Below are positions 11,280-22,405 of a stretch of 64,000 bases of DNA, piece by piece. Made by a program: the position numbers and the translations under genes. Each line of letters begins with the position of its first letter. The stretch's first letter is position 1. Location: positions 558,001-622,000 of the forward strand of contig JAACJK010000002.1 of NCBI GenBank assembly GCA_013368325.1. Reading direction: 5' to 3'. This DNA is from Ephemerocybe angulata (Eukaryota > Basidiomycota > Agaricomycetes > Agaricales > Psathyrellaceae). The notes beneath the pieces are model-generated. The model had not been told where the DNA came from and ran no database searches. It worked only from the letters and a program-made list of their open reading frames with translations.

Positions 11280-14200
11280 CCCTATCATACCATCACCCCA
11301 GACACAACTACAAGACAAATAACAACTCAACGGTGCATTACAGAATGGTTTGGCCCACACCTCCCCGGAAGCCGAGGAGGTACAAGCTCGTCTATCGGCT
11401 CAACCTCTAATGACGCTCCCAGGGAGATCGGAGATAGACACCCTCGCTCGGTACCGTCCTCGGACGGTACTTCCTCTTCTCGTAGTTGTGCTCTGCGGTC
11501 CCCCCCGACTCGTACGACAACGAACAGCCAACCAACAGGCTCGAACACAGGAAGTGGTCAAACACCAGACCGAAATAGAAGCAATAGACGTAGGAGAGCT
11601 ACAGTCGAAGAAGAAGACGAAATCGTTGACATTGAAAACGAACAGGTCGTATACCCAAATGAAAACAGACGCCAACCCACCATAATAGATTACTTCAATC
11701 CCAGGGAAATCGTGACGGGAAGGAAAAATCTGAGAGCGAATATACTCATTGGATCCCTGAATATCCGGGGAGGTGGTTCAAATGCCACGGAGAGTAAATG
11801 GGGGGATATGAATCAAATGATGAAAGACCATAGACTGGGGGTACTCGCGGTACAGGAAACCCACTTGACATCGCAGTCGGTCAAACGCATGAACGAGAGA
11901 CATAAACGGATTCACATCATAAACTCCTCGATGGGACGAGGCCCGTCCGCCGCTGGAATAGCTATAGTCCTCAACAAGGACTTCGTGGCCTGGGAAGAGG
12001 CAGAACAGTGGACGCTTATTCCAGGGAGAGCCATCTTAGTCCGCATACCTTGGAAAAATAGCAACGGAAATAAGAGAACGTTCCTGGCGATATACGCACC
12101 CAATAGGTTAAGAGACAATAGGACCTTCTGGCAGAGGCTGGAAAGAAAGTTTAGATCAGGTGAGGTGCCGAAACCGGACTTTATGCTTGGAGATTTCAAC
12201 ATCGTCGAAGAGGCAATCGACAGGCTCCCAGCAAGGATAGATAACCAACAAGCCGTGGAGGCGCTTAGGGATCTTAAACACCACCTGGATCTGGTGGACG
12301 GGTGGCGGAAAGAGAACGGTGAAACGAAAGCGTACTCATATCTACAGGCGAACTCGAATGTGCAGTCCAGGATCGACCGTATATATGTTAGAGAGCATCT
12401 CTTTGATAACACCTGTGACTGGGAGATATGTAGCGGCCAAGGAATCACGTCGGACCATGACCTAGTAATAACTAAATACTTCGACCCCGGTATTCCACAG
12501 ATAGGTAAAGGCAGATGGGCTATGCCGGTATGGGTAGCCGAAGAGGAGGAATTTAGAGAGAAGTGGCTCCGCAAGGATTTCGAATCCATAGTAAGGAAAG
12601 CGAGAGGGTCGGTCGCGCAACGAACCGCGGAGGATAACCCCCAGCGACACCTACGGGACCTCAAGAGTGGTATGATACAGCTAGCAGAGACATACCTGAT
12701 AAGAAAGGCTCCTGATTTGAAAAAACGGATAGAGAAGAGGCGAGATGAGTTAAACGATGTTCTCAACGCAATCGACACCGATGAGGAAGAGAGAAAGGAG
12801 TCCGCAGCCTATATCGAAGAGGAACTACGTGAAATGGAGAGACACCACCACCTCTCAAAGAGAAAGAAAATCCACCTTAAGTACTCACTTGAGGGAGAAA
12901 TAATGGGGAAGACATGGATTAACACGGCAAAGGATAACAAACCGAGGGACCTTATAACAGCGCTGAAAAAACTAGGACAAGATGGAGACAACGGGTTAGT
13001 ATATAATTCGAAGAAAATGGCGAAGATAGCGAGGGACTATCACGAGAATCTCCAAGGCGAAGGAAGGTGCCATGAGGTCACAAGCGAGGTCAGGAAAGTA
13101 GCGGTTGACGAAGCAATAGCCTCACTAGATAGGACACTGGAGGAAGAGGATATCAGGACTTTGGACTCCAAGATCACAGCCGCCGAAGTCAGGAGAGCGA
13201 TCTTCGACGGAAAGAACGACAAGGCCCCAGGGATGGACGGTATCCCGATAGAAATGTGGAAGAACCTGACCCGTCCCTTGAACAAGATAAGAGAGAATGA
13301 GGACGAGGAGGAGATCAACGATGCAGCGAAGCTTCTGCAGTTAGTATACAACGACATAATAGAACATGGCGTGGAGGAGGGGACGGGTTTCAACGAAGGA
13401 TGGCTGAGCCCCCTCCACAAAAAGAAAGACAAGACGAATATAGCCAACTACCGGCCAATAACCATACTTAACACGGATTATAAAACCCTAACGAAGGTAC
13501 TTACCGAAAGGATCACGGCCCCAGCATCGAAGCTGATACATGAGGATCAAGCGGGTTTCATGGTGGGGAGAAGGATAGAAAATCAAACAGACTTGATTAA
13601 GACAATGATCGACTACGGGAACTCGCAGAATGTAAGAGGGATGCTCGTCTTTTTGGATCAAGAGAAAGCGTATGACAAGATCATGCACGACTTCCTGTTC
13701 GCGTCATTACAGAAGATGAAGTTCCCTGATACCTTCATACGTACGGTAAAGGCACTATACGGAGGCGCCCAGACAAAAGTCATCATTAACGGTATGATCA
13801 GTGACCCCTTCGACATAATTCGGGGAGTTCGACAAGGCGATCCCCTATCGTGTCTCCTCTTCAACTTCGCCATCGAGTCGCTGGCTTGCATGATAAGACA
13901 GTCAACCCTGAAAGGGTTCTCAACGCCTAGAATGACCGAGAGACTTATAATTTCAATGTTCGCGGACGATACTACGGTCTTCCTCTCGGAGGAAGACGAT
14001 TTCCACACCCTTCAGAGCATCCTGGAGAGATGGTGCCTAGCATCAGGCGCGAAATTTAACGTGGAGAAGACAGAAATCGTACCTATAGGCAACAGGCAGT
14101 ATCGGGATGAGCTACGCGCCACGAGAGGAGCGGCAAACGGGAGGGATGGTATCCCACCGGAGATTAACATAGCAAGAGAGAGAGAACCTGTGAGGGCTCT

Positions 14201-16601
14201 GGGTGCTTTTGTAGGAAACGGAGTCGAAGATGTGTCGGTATGGACCCCGACGATCGAAGCAGTCGATGCAGCCCTAAAGAGGTGGAAAAAGACGTCACCA
14301 ACACTGGAGGGTAAGAGACTTATCATAAATATGGAGGTTGGAGGACGTACACAATACAGAACAACGGTCCAAGGTATGCCGGCGGAGGTGCTGCAACACC
14401 TAAAGAAACTAGTGCGAGAATTCCTCTGGGATGGCAAGGCGAGCTACGTAAACATAGACACCCTCCATTTACCTTTTGGGAAAGGAGGGCTAAAAATCCT
14501 CGACCTGGAAGCACGGAATGAGTCAATAAGACTCATGCGTTTGAAGAGATACCTCGACTTCACTAGGAGACCACGGTGGGCGTTCATCGCAGATTACCTG
14601 CTAGCCAGAAATATACCGAAGTCGTATGGGCAGGTGAATCCGGACGACCTGGTAAACATGTACCTGCAATCGTGGAATGCTGCAAAAAAGACTAACAAAA
14701 GCGTCGCACCGCAACCCATTAGGGAAATGATGAAGACTGCGGAGAAATATGGGGCTAGGATGTGGACGAACCATCCCTCCGAATCTCTCAAGCGCGCAAT
14801 GCCCGCTTGGTTCCACATAGCCTCGAAACGAAGCGCCGCGGGCTCAAACGCGACAAACTGCTGGACACGGTGCCAGAAGGAACGACACAAGATAGAGACT
14901 ATGGGGGACCTATCAAACTATGCCTTAGAAGCGCAATCTCATGAGTTAGCGACGGGGGGAGACGAAAGGGACCCTCCGGTATCGTGTACGTGCGAAAGAT
15001 GCGAGCTCGACAGGAGCTTGGGATGCATCGACCCAATCAAGTGCCGCGAACACGCACTGCTATTTCTTGGAACAATCAATAAGACCTGGATACCGAATAA
15101 CGAAAGAAACGAAAGAGTAGAAGGCACCTTGGAGAACCATAGGGGACGTACCCCGCTGAACAGAGCCAACGACTTCACCAGCGCGATGCGCATCTTCACC
15201 AGCAGCGAGGCCGTGAGCACCACAGAAGATGTGGACCTGAATGCACTCTTCTCCCCATCCCCGGACTACACCGCCATCGAAGAAGAAATCTATACGGACG
15301 GGTCATGTAAGACCGACGGCGAGCAGACGGTGAGGGCAGGATCAGGAATCTGGTTTGGCGACGACGACGAACGGAATATGGCCTTTAGGATCCCGCAATC
15401 ACTCCCCCAAACGAACAACATTGCGGAAGGGGCCGCGATCCTAGCAGCAGTCCAAGCTATGAGAGACGACATCCCAGTGATAATATGTTCAGACTCACAA
15501 GTAACCCTGACCGTGATAGGCAAAAGTGCACTCAAAGCAGAGGATACTGACTGGCTGGAAACGAAAAACAGAGAGGTCATTGAACCGATAATAGCAAAGC
15601 TGAGGCTCAGGAAAGGGTTGACGATCATGGAGAAGGTGAAGGCTCACGTTGGGATACACGGAAATGAAATGGCGGACCGACTCGCTGACCAAGGAGCTGA
15701 TAAAGATGTCACAGATGTCGCCCTTGATATGGAGATACCTGCGAGGCAAAAAGTAGAGGGAATGAGATTAGATAAAGCATCGCAGGCTCTGATCTATAGA
15801 GGGATACGCCGCCTGAAGACCAGAAACACAGCACCAAGGAGAACGACCCAGTCGCACCTGGAAGCGGCTAGGCACGAGATTAGGGAACGAACAAAGAAAA
15901 CTCTCACCGATGAACAGATCTGGATGTCTTTCCGGAATAACGACATCAGAAATAGGAGAACGAAACAGCTTTTGTGGAAGATAATGCACCAAGGCCTGCC
16001 AATTGGTACGTACTGGGATAAGATAACGAACTACGAAGGAAGGTCAAGATGTAAGGCGTGTGTCACGGTTGAGTCTGCAGAGCATATATTCACTGAGTGC
16101 ACTCATAATGGCCAGAAGACCGTATGGAAAATAGTAACCCGAATTTTCGAGAAGAAGAATATCCCTTGGACAACCCCGACTCTAGGCACGATTCTAGGCT
16201 GCGGGGTTACCCACATTATGGATGCGAGAACCGGCAAACCCAGACCGGAAGCAAATCGACTTTACACCATGGTAGTTGCTGAGGCGATCCAATTTATCTG
16301 GAGGTCGAGGTGCACATGGATCATTGACCGAGATGGGGAGGAAGAGAGAGCCTTCACTGAGAAAGAAATCCACAACAAGTTCTTATCCTCTGTGAATAGA
16401 GTACTGAAATTTGATATTGACACCACGAGTTATAAGCCCAAAAAGAACAAGAACAGGAGACGGTTGAACATACCAACAGAGGACTTGGTGATAAATACGT
16501 GGTGGGATGTGGTAGATAGTAATACGGATCTCGAGTGGGAAGTAATGAGGAAGAACAGAAGGAAACGTACCGGGGTTTTAGTGGGTATAAGGCCAAGATA
16601 G
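11280..16601 (+). CDS. LINE ORF2: endonuclease, reverse transcriptase, RNase H
   Basis: Polyprotein for target-primed reverse transcription. Numbering from the GTG at 11712: an APE-type endonuclease (residues about 12-255) with VQETHL, LGDFN, SRIDRIYV and SDHD; reverse transcriptase with APGMDG (about 505), NYRPI, LDQEKAYDK, GVRQGDPLS and the catalytic FADD (about 750); a Cys-rich patch CTCERCELD (about 1093); RNase H with YTDGS (about 1193), an Asn-Glu helix, SDSQ and HGNEMADRLA (about 1313); and a terminal knuckle CKAC...HIFTEC (about 1447). All catalytic residues I can check are present. The frame is open from 11280, but no in-frame ATG occurs before the first part of the endonuclease, so translation must start at a non-AUG codon, by reinitiation or from a spliced message. 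The upstream 144 codons are disordered and contain QPTIIDYF. Confidence 0.88.
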   Translation, partial: PYHTITPDTTTRQITTQRCITEWFGPHLPGSRGGTSSSIGSTSNDAPREIGDRHPRSVPSSDGTSSSRSCALRSPPTRTTTNSQPTGSNTGSGQTPDRNRSNRRRRATVEEEDEIVDIENEQVVYPNENRRQPTIIDYFNPREIVTGRKNLRANILIGSLNIRGGGSNATESKWGDMNQMMKDHRLGVLAVQETHLTSQSVKRMNERHKRIHIINSSMGRGPSAAGIAIVLNKDFVAWEEAEQWTLIPGRAILVRIPWKNSNGNKRTFLAIYAPNRLRDNRTFWQRLERKFRSGEVPKPDFMLGDFNIVEEAIDRLPARIDNQQAVEALRDLKHHLDLVDGWRKENGETKAYSYLQANSNVQSRIDRIYVREHLFDNTCDWEICSGQGITSDHDLVITKYFDPGIPQIGKGRWAMPVWVAEEEEFREKWLRKDFESIVRKARGSVAQRTAEDNPQRHLRDLKSGMIQLAETYLIRKAPDLKKRIEKRRDELNDVLNAIDTDEEERKESAAYIEEELREMERHHHLSKRKKIHLKYSLEGEIMGKTWINTAKDNKPRDLITALKKLGQDGDNGLVYNSKKMAKIARDYHENLQGEGRCHEVTSEVRKVAVDEAIASLDRTLEEEDIRTLDSKITAAEVRRAIFDGKNDKAPGMDGIPIEMWKNLTRPLNKIRENEDEEEINDAAKLLQLVYNDIIEHGVEEGTGFNEGWLSPLHKKKDKTNIANYRPITILNTDYKTLTKVLTERITAPASKLIHEDQAGFMVGRRIENQTDLIKTMIDYGNSQNVRGMLVFLDQEKAYDKIMHDFLFASLQKMKFPDTFIRTVKALYGGAQTKVIINGMISDPFDIIRGVRQGDPLSCLLFNFAIESLACMIRQSTLKGFSTPRMTERLIISMFADDTTVFLSEEDDFHTLQSILERWCLASGAKFNVEKTEIVPIGNRQYRDELRATRGAANGRDGIPPEINIAREREPVRALGAFVGNGVEDVSVWTPTIEAVDAALKRWKKTSPTLEGKRLIINMEVGGRTQYRTTVQGMPAEVLQHLKKLVREFLWDGKASYVNIDTLHLPFGKGGLKILDLEARNESIRLMRLKRYLDFTRRPRWAFIADYLLARNIPKSYGQVNPDDLVNMYLQSWNAAKKTNKSVAPQPIREMMKTAEKYGARMWTNHPSESLKRAMPAWFHIASKRSAAGSNATNCWTRCQKERHKIETMGDLSNYALEAQSHELATGGDERDPPVSCTCERCELDRSLGCIDPIKCREHALLFLGTINKTWIPNNERNERVEGTLENHRGRTPLNRANDFTSAMRIFTSSEAVSTTEDVDLNALFSPSPDYTAIEEEIYTDGSCKTDGEQTVRAGSGIWFGDDDERNMAFRIPQSLPQTNNIAEGAAILAAVQAMRDDIPVIICSDSQVTLTVIGKSALKAEDTDWLETKNREVIEPIIAKLRLRKGLTIMEKVKAHVGIHGNEMADRLADQGADKDVTDVALDMEIPARQKVEGMRLDKASQALIYRGIRRLKTRNTAPRRTTQSHLEAARHEIRERTKKTLTDEQIWMSFRNNDIRNRRTKQLLWKIMHQGLPIGTYWDKITNYEGRSRCKACVTVESAEHIFTECTHNGQKTVWKIVTRIFEKKNIPWTTPTLGTILGCGVTHIMDARTGKPRPEANRLYTMVVAEAIQFIWRSRCTWIIDRDGEEERAFTEKEIHNKFLSSVNRVLKFDIDTTSYKPKKNKNRRRLNIPTEDLVINTWWDVVDSNTDLEWEVMRKNRRKRTGVLVGIRPR

Positions 16602-16773
16602 AGCTAAGGAGACCCACACTGTCCGCATACCATGGTCGTGCTTAACAGCATTTCCCCGGCAGGAGAATAGCGCAATAGACAATCCTCAATCCACCCTACC
16701 GACCTCGATGAAAATGGGCTAACCCCCTGTGTTTTCGCTTCGAAGTGTCTGTGTTAAATCACACGGTATCTCC

Positions 16774-16802
<29 letters not shown>

Positions 16803-16804
<2 letters not shown>

Positions 16805-16816
16805 AATTTGAACATG
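16803..16816 (+). repeat. LINE target-site duplication, 3' copy
   Basis: Identical to 7571-7584; it follows the A tail without any intervening base. Confidence 0.95.
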
Positions 16817-17133
16817 AATGTTTGAACCCTGGTATAGCATCTCTTGAAGGTCTGGAACTCCCTTATCATGGTCGAAGGGTTCCAAGCGTTTGGTAAGGGG
16901 TTCCGAGTCGAAACGGGAGCTCCCTCAATGTGCGAGTCACATTGAAGCCATTCAGTTGAGGCCATGGATAAGGTTTGGTCACATTGCTTGACCTATCTTA
17001 AGATCAGCCTCGGGGCAGCTGAATTGCTGTTGTGCTCTCTTTGGACGGGAAAGTGGGGTATGCGCCTAGTACCTTGCTGTTCTCTTTGAAATCCCCTCTT
17101 CCCTGGGATCTCTCTGGTCCTTGCGCGTCTATC

Positions 17134-20100
17134 ATGAATCAGCCGGAAGGTGACAAAGTCCTCGCAGGGCTGTTAGAAGGTATGGTTCAGCTACAAGGCC
17201 GTATAGACTTTGCTCAATGGCCCTTTAGAATCCTACAGGCTCGATGATGATGGTCGTCACGATGGTTCGTTCCTTAACTCTCCACCTTCGCCTTCTTATC
17301 AACTCATGGCTGTCAACGACTCTGACAGGTGGTGCCAGCGACATGTACGATGGTCTGACACCGATCGGTAGCCTGCGCGGGGACCAACTAGACTACGAGG
17401 GCCTCTCCCTCGAGATGGCGATAAGTGCCGGCCTCACGGCCAAGGACCCGGTAGGGGAACCCTCCTCTTCAATCCAGGCCGACAATGTTCTACAACGTTC
17501 CGAAGTCTCCATCCAACCCGTCGAACGACCGAAGTCCAATTTAGCTTGGAATTCCCTTGGCTTCCAGCCATTCGCGCACAGCGCATCTCTGGCAGGGTCC
17601 TTCTGCGCTGGCCTAAATGCTTCCGAGATTTTCCCGGAATCGATTCAACGGGTAGCGCCGCCCACCTTCGTCAACGCGGGCCTTGGGTATCCCGGGCCTA
17701 ATCTCCCACCTGGTAACATCTTTAGTACCCTCGGAGGAGTCCAAATGATGGCGCCTGGCGCAGAGCGTATCTGTCAAGGAGAGGGGCATGTCGTATCCCC
17801 ACCCGCTCGCGCACCTCGCCGGCAAGGCGTAGCTGCTGCTAAGGCATCGCCATACACCCGTGGACACGACAAGGCGAAGGCGACCGAAGCCAAACCAAAG
17901 GCCACTCTTAAGGGGGGATCGCGGATTCCGAAGCCAGCGCCCTCCAACTCAGGGATGCTCTCCCGCGCGGCGGTGTCTCCCCGCCCATCCTCGGTGGCCA
18001 CGATGGCACCTGTGGACTCCGGCCCTGCGAGCGGGGATGGCGAAGCGACCATAGGGACTGTCCCCCGGGCTCCAGCCCTAGTCGAGGCATCTTCGAGCCA
18101 GGTCGCGTCCAAAATTCCGAAGGCCCGCGGCTCCTCTTCTTATTACCGACCTCATGTTCATCAGCCCGACGGCGCACCGTCATCCTCAACGAGGGGCCTT
18201 TCCTCAACGCCACGAGTTGGGGCACCGTCGGCGGCGCGCAAAGCCGCCACTCCCCCTCCCCCTCCCCCTCCCCCTCAGTCACAGCGCCGCCCTGGGGGTT
18301 CGAAGCCGGGAGAATTTTCCAGGGGTCAAAAAGCCAATCCTCTGGACATTGGGATCCTTGATAGGTTCCTGGACCCTGCCAACACGGTTGACGCTTCTGC
18401 CGCTACGGTCTTCGGGCCAAAGCCGCCTCGCAAAAGCGAAGAGAGTGTTTATGACATCAACTGGGATGCTCTGAACCTGCTGCTTCAGAAGGAGAATCAT
18501 CCTCTGGGGAAAGCGTACAAGAAGCTGTTTGGGAGAGGCGCTCCGTCGACCCCTGCACCCGGCCACGACGAGGTGGACCACCCCCCCGAAGACCCTTCCG
18601 AACTGACTGACGCGCCACAGATTGTCCAAACCCACCTTGAGTTGATCAACCGCGATAGGGCCCTCGCCGTGGGGACGGCAAGTTTGACGAACGAAGTCGA
18701 CTGCTTATCATTCTCCCAGGTTCTTCTTTGCTACCATTCTGACTTGACCAAATTGCTCTGTCAATTTCTTGCTTATCTGAAGGCGAGACTTGCCGCGAAA
18801 GATGCATGGATGGCCCAGCGACCTGGGGGTGAACGAAGCAAAGAATTCGCTTTGCGTGAGTCTCAGATTTCCTCTTATGTTTCCTACCGTCTGACAATTG
18901 CCCTCAGACGTACAAACCAACTTTATTGCAATAATCTGCACACACGTTGTAGATACAAATGCCACCAAGGTGAGTACTCTATACGCTTAGTGGTCGTCGA
19001 ATGTAACTGATCATCGGCTAACCCCTGTCAGCTGTGGGAGTGGGTCAAGCAACGTCGTTGCGGGGTGCTCGACTGTGTTTTGCCGGGCCTCAGGACCATG
19101 ATCCCAGCGCTCAGGATCGGCATGTCCAAAACCATGGTTGGCTTCACCTGCCAAGAGGTTGCTAACACAGCCGCACAGTTAATTGAATATATCGAGCAAC
19201 CGGTCGACCTCGACAAGGATCTCAACATCATCGACGACTCAACCCGAGATCTCGTGAGTTGCAACATCCTTTAGCTGTGAGAGCTTCAGGGCGTGTGTTG
19301 ACAATACTCCCTAGCTGCCAAGCCAAAAGGTACGGGATTTCTTGTCCCACCGTCGGTGGTACCTCAATGAGCTGGCGGAGAGAGAACAACGAAATAGTGA
19401 GGCATTCTCCGAACGAGCGCTCATTCCATGCTTCTAACTTTCCCGGCTTCTCAGGCCAAGCGCCTCCTTCGTCGGCAGATTCCACAATGATAGACTCGGA
19501 AGCGCCTCCATCTGCCTCCGGAGCGGCGTCGAATGCGCCCGTCGTCTTTAACGCCAAAACAGCGACTGTCAACAAAAACGGCATACCTGTTAGAGGTAGG
19601 CTAGACGGCGGTAGAGGACAACACTTACGCATCGTTGTCAACGAGGGTCTCGCCAACCCCAAAGAGTTTATTGGGAGATCTTTGCACAGCTCTTTCCTGC
19701 ACACGATCTTTACAGGCAAAATCGACCAACTCGCTACAGATAATCTTGGAGGATTGTTTAAATTTATGCAGCAACAGAACTTGCCCCCTGCGGAGCGTCC
19801 GGCGGGATCCGATAAGAAAGAAAGGTTACATCTGCTCATCTTGGAGTCGATCGCTTTAGTACGTTGCTTTCGCTATGTTCTGCTAGAGTTGCTATTGACA
19901 TGCTTTTCTTAGTCCGGGGCGATACTGGCAGGGTGGGCCGAGGCAGGGGACCTCGAAAGGAGTGGCAAGAGTATTGTGGAAAGCCCGGTGGCTGACCACA
20001 TCTTCGTCGTGGAGCTCCTTGCTGCACGAATCGCGCTTGAACAGTTCACGACCCATGCCTCTACGGCTGGTGAATGGGCCGTTCTTCGCGAACGCATCGC

Positions 20101-20460
20101 GAAAACAGTGAGACGCCGCTTGTTTGGCGATGACCGCACGTGGATTGGTGAATACGATGGCGAAGACTCGGAGCCGCTGCCGCTGGATAAGGCTTTGGAA
20201 CAAATCTATCTCCCGATCATGGGGGCTGCGAAGCGGGTGAAGGTGGAGGAGATCGAGTGCCTCCTCTCCCTATCTCATTGTTTGTTGTTTCTTTCTTAAT
20301 ATGTATTACGACCGATCTAACCCTCTGGCTCTCTAACAGTGTATTCACCGGAAGTTGCAAGCGTACGACTCACGAGCCGTAAGTCTCACATTACACAGAC
20401 TATCACTCGGTGACCAAGCTCATGTTACTTCTTAGTTCTACCCCTGGCCGAGTGCCTTGA
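17134..20460 (+). CDS. Hypothetical protein, about ten exons, about 935 residues
   Basis: Unrecognised family. Exons: 17134-17179, 17229-17328, 17372-18855, 18908-18969, 19032-19253, 19315-19396, 19455-19858, 19913-20256, 20340-20378 and 20436-20460. The first eight agree in phase, with canonical GTGAGT/GTACGT donors and CTGAC/CTAAC branch sites. The N-terminal half is disordered, Pro/Ser/Ala-rich, with basic patches (KAKATEAKPKATLKGG) and a Pro-8 run. From about residue 415 the chain becomes folded and helical, including ALNLLLQKENHPLGKAYKKLFG, HVQTNFIAIICTHVV and FIGRSLHSSFLHTIF. No catalytic motif or membrane segment stands out. The exon 8 donor is the weak point: an alternative frame after 20340 reads longer before a stop. 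It starts about 320 bp past the LINE tail, so the insertion is in its promoter region. Confidence 0.62.
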
Positions 20461-22020
20461 CAAGCTTGTCATGGATGATTGATCGACGGCCTTCGCTGTC
20501 TACTAGGGCCCCAGCCTCTTCTTACTCCAAAGCCCCTGACTCATTGATATGAATTAACATGTACTCACTATCGTGTTCAGCACCAAATGTTTATGCAAAG
20601 TACTACTGATCTGGACTTCTGAATTGGAGACTGGGAGAGCTGCTCCCTCTGAACAGGCTACGAGCAGGAGAAGCGGAGAGTGCAACCGGGATTTAAAGAT
20701 CTTCACTACAGAGAAAGGCAGGACAGCTACAGCCGTCCTGGCCTATGGTGATACGGAGCAGACTTGCGCGACAGTCCGTTCATGGCGCTGCTCATGAGCA
20801 TCGTCATCTTCGTCGTGGGGAGGAACAGCACCACTTTGCTCTTGTCGCTGTGCAGGAGCTGGTCCTGCATCAGCAGGCGCATGATGTGGGGGAGTTGGTC
20901 CTTGGGCAGGGGAGGACGGTGTGGAATTGGTCGATGTGGTCGTGCACCTCCGACTCGGAGGTGTTATTATTAGGGCAAACCAGGTGTCCAGGTCTGCCCG
21001 TCGAAGGGCCATAATTTTCGGATTGGTTGCTTGGCTATGGGAATTTTATTTCAAAGTCCGATCCTTGAAACCCACCAGTGTTACCTCATTCTCATCAATG
21101 GCGTCCACCTCATTGACCACGCTGCTCGTTCTACATCATCCGTTTCGACATCTTCAGGCCTTACAGGGGCGCCTGCACTCGTGATTTATCTCTTCTTTGA
21201 GTCGGTTTCAAGCTACGCGAATAGGAAGAGTGAGCCAGGCGCGAAATCTACAAATGCTACCATGAGGAGGGGAAGTTGTTTTCCAAGATGAAGTATGCAA
21301 CAAAACGTTTGCTTACCTTTCTATTCGATCATGGAACTTATTCGCCAACCATCAGACATGCTGGAACACCTTCAGAAAACCTTGCCGTTCATGTACCAGC
21401 TATATCTCACCCTCAATATTCCTCCCTCGCCTGCCATTCAAGCCGAAGAGGTTGCCGTCGCATGTGGTGTCGTCCAACTCTGCCCGCGCAGCTCAAACAA
21501 TCTGGAAGCATGCTCAAGTTTGAAGTAATATCATCGAAGCCTTTAGCAAGCAATCAGCACCGTGAGTTATAACTTATCTATGTCCTGCGCTTTACCTTTC
21601 GCTTTATCTAATCGAAATTTGTCGTCATAGGCGGCTTGAGACAAAGCAAAGTTCGATGTGCCTTGTCGAGATGCCCCTTGCCGTGCTTCGCAGCAGTCAA
21701 GAGGGCTGAACCCTTGCCCTTGGGAGAAGTGTGGATCGCCAGGAGTTATGGTAGAGAGAGATCGTTGGAAGAGGAGCTAAACGTGTGCGAAACCCCTTTC
21801 GCAAGCTAATGACTTTCAGGCGGTGCAACCTCCTCCGCTCACAAACTCCCTCAACTTTCTTCGAGTAAACTTTCAATACCCTCCCTATCCTCTAGGTTCC
21901 GGAACCAACACCATACGACCCGTACCCCGGCTACTATCGATTGCCTTCAGGATAATGGGCACAGCACGATGCCGAATACTACGCCAAATTCACGAAGAAG
22001 TGGAAACACGATTATGATGC
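20461..22020. other. Gene-fragment zone, no complete gene resolved
   Basis: Several stretches look protein-coding but could not be joined. The clearest is 21310-21525 plus, which reads LIRQPSDMLEHLQKTLPFMY followed by a Cys/Leu-rich segment. A Pro/Ala-rich antisense frame lies at 20743-21012. No family is recognisable and no start or stop is supported; these may be exons of a degraded gene. Confidence 0.3.
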
Positions 22021-22029
22021 TCATGTCAG

Positions 22030-22400
22030 AGCTCTCGAGAAACGTGCGGCGGTGGAGGAACGGGTAACGCGCTTTTGCTTGGGGGGAGGGGTGACAGGAA
22101 GGGAGGCCTTGCTCCTTGTTGTGCGCGGGGCGGGTGGCACAGTCTGAGTCGCGGTCTTCCGGTGCGAGGGCGGGGGCGACGCGAGGCCCTGGCTGCTGCT
22201 CTCGGAGGCGACGCTGCTCGCCACAGAGTGGGATTTGAGCCGCTGGTAGAGGAGAAGCTTCTTCGAGCGCGTCGACGGGCCAGGTTTTGGTTCTTCAGCC
22301 TTGGTCTCGGTCTCCCCCCAGAACCTGGCCTCCTCATCAATATCGTCCGTCTTCGCGCTTGTCAGTTTCCGCTTCTTGCGCTGCCGCTTGTCGCCCTCCT
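22030..22400 (-). pseudogene. Low-complexity nuclear-protein-like fragment
   Basis: The minus frame carries a basic cluster KRQRKKRKL, an acidic DDIDEEARFWGETE segment and a long Ser/Pro/Lys tail, a composition typical of disordered nuclear proteins. It has no start and abuts, in opposite orientation, a DEAD-box helicase fragment at about 22400. I read it as a broken exon; the alternative is a shadow of the helicase upstream region, but the base composition favours the minus frame. Confidence 0.35.
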
Positions 22401-22405
22401 TCGCT

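Larger units (their letters stand above)
7585..16802 (+). mobile_element. Full-length Tad1-like LINE (non-LTR retrotransposon)
   Basis: A 9.2-kb element bounded by a 14-16 bp target-site duplication and ending in 29 A residues (16774-16802). It has a 5' UTR of about 435 bp, ORF1 (8020-10673) with a CCHC knuckle and RGG tail, a spacer of about 600 bp, and ORF2 (open 11280-16601) with endonuclease, reverse transcriptase, RNase H and a terminal zinc knuckle. This order with an RNase H domain fits the fungal Tad1 clade. No stop or frameshift is seen in either ORF apart from an apparent intron in ORF1. The 5' end abuts the duplication, so the copy looks complete and recent. Confidence 0.93.
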
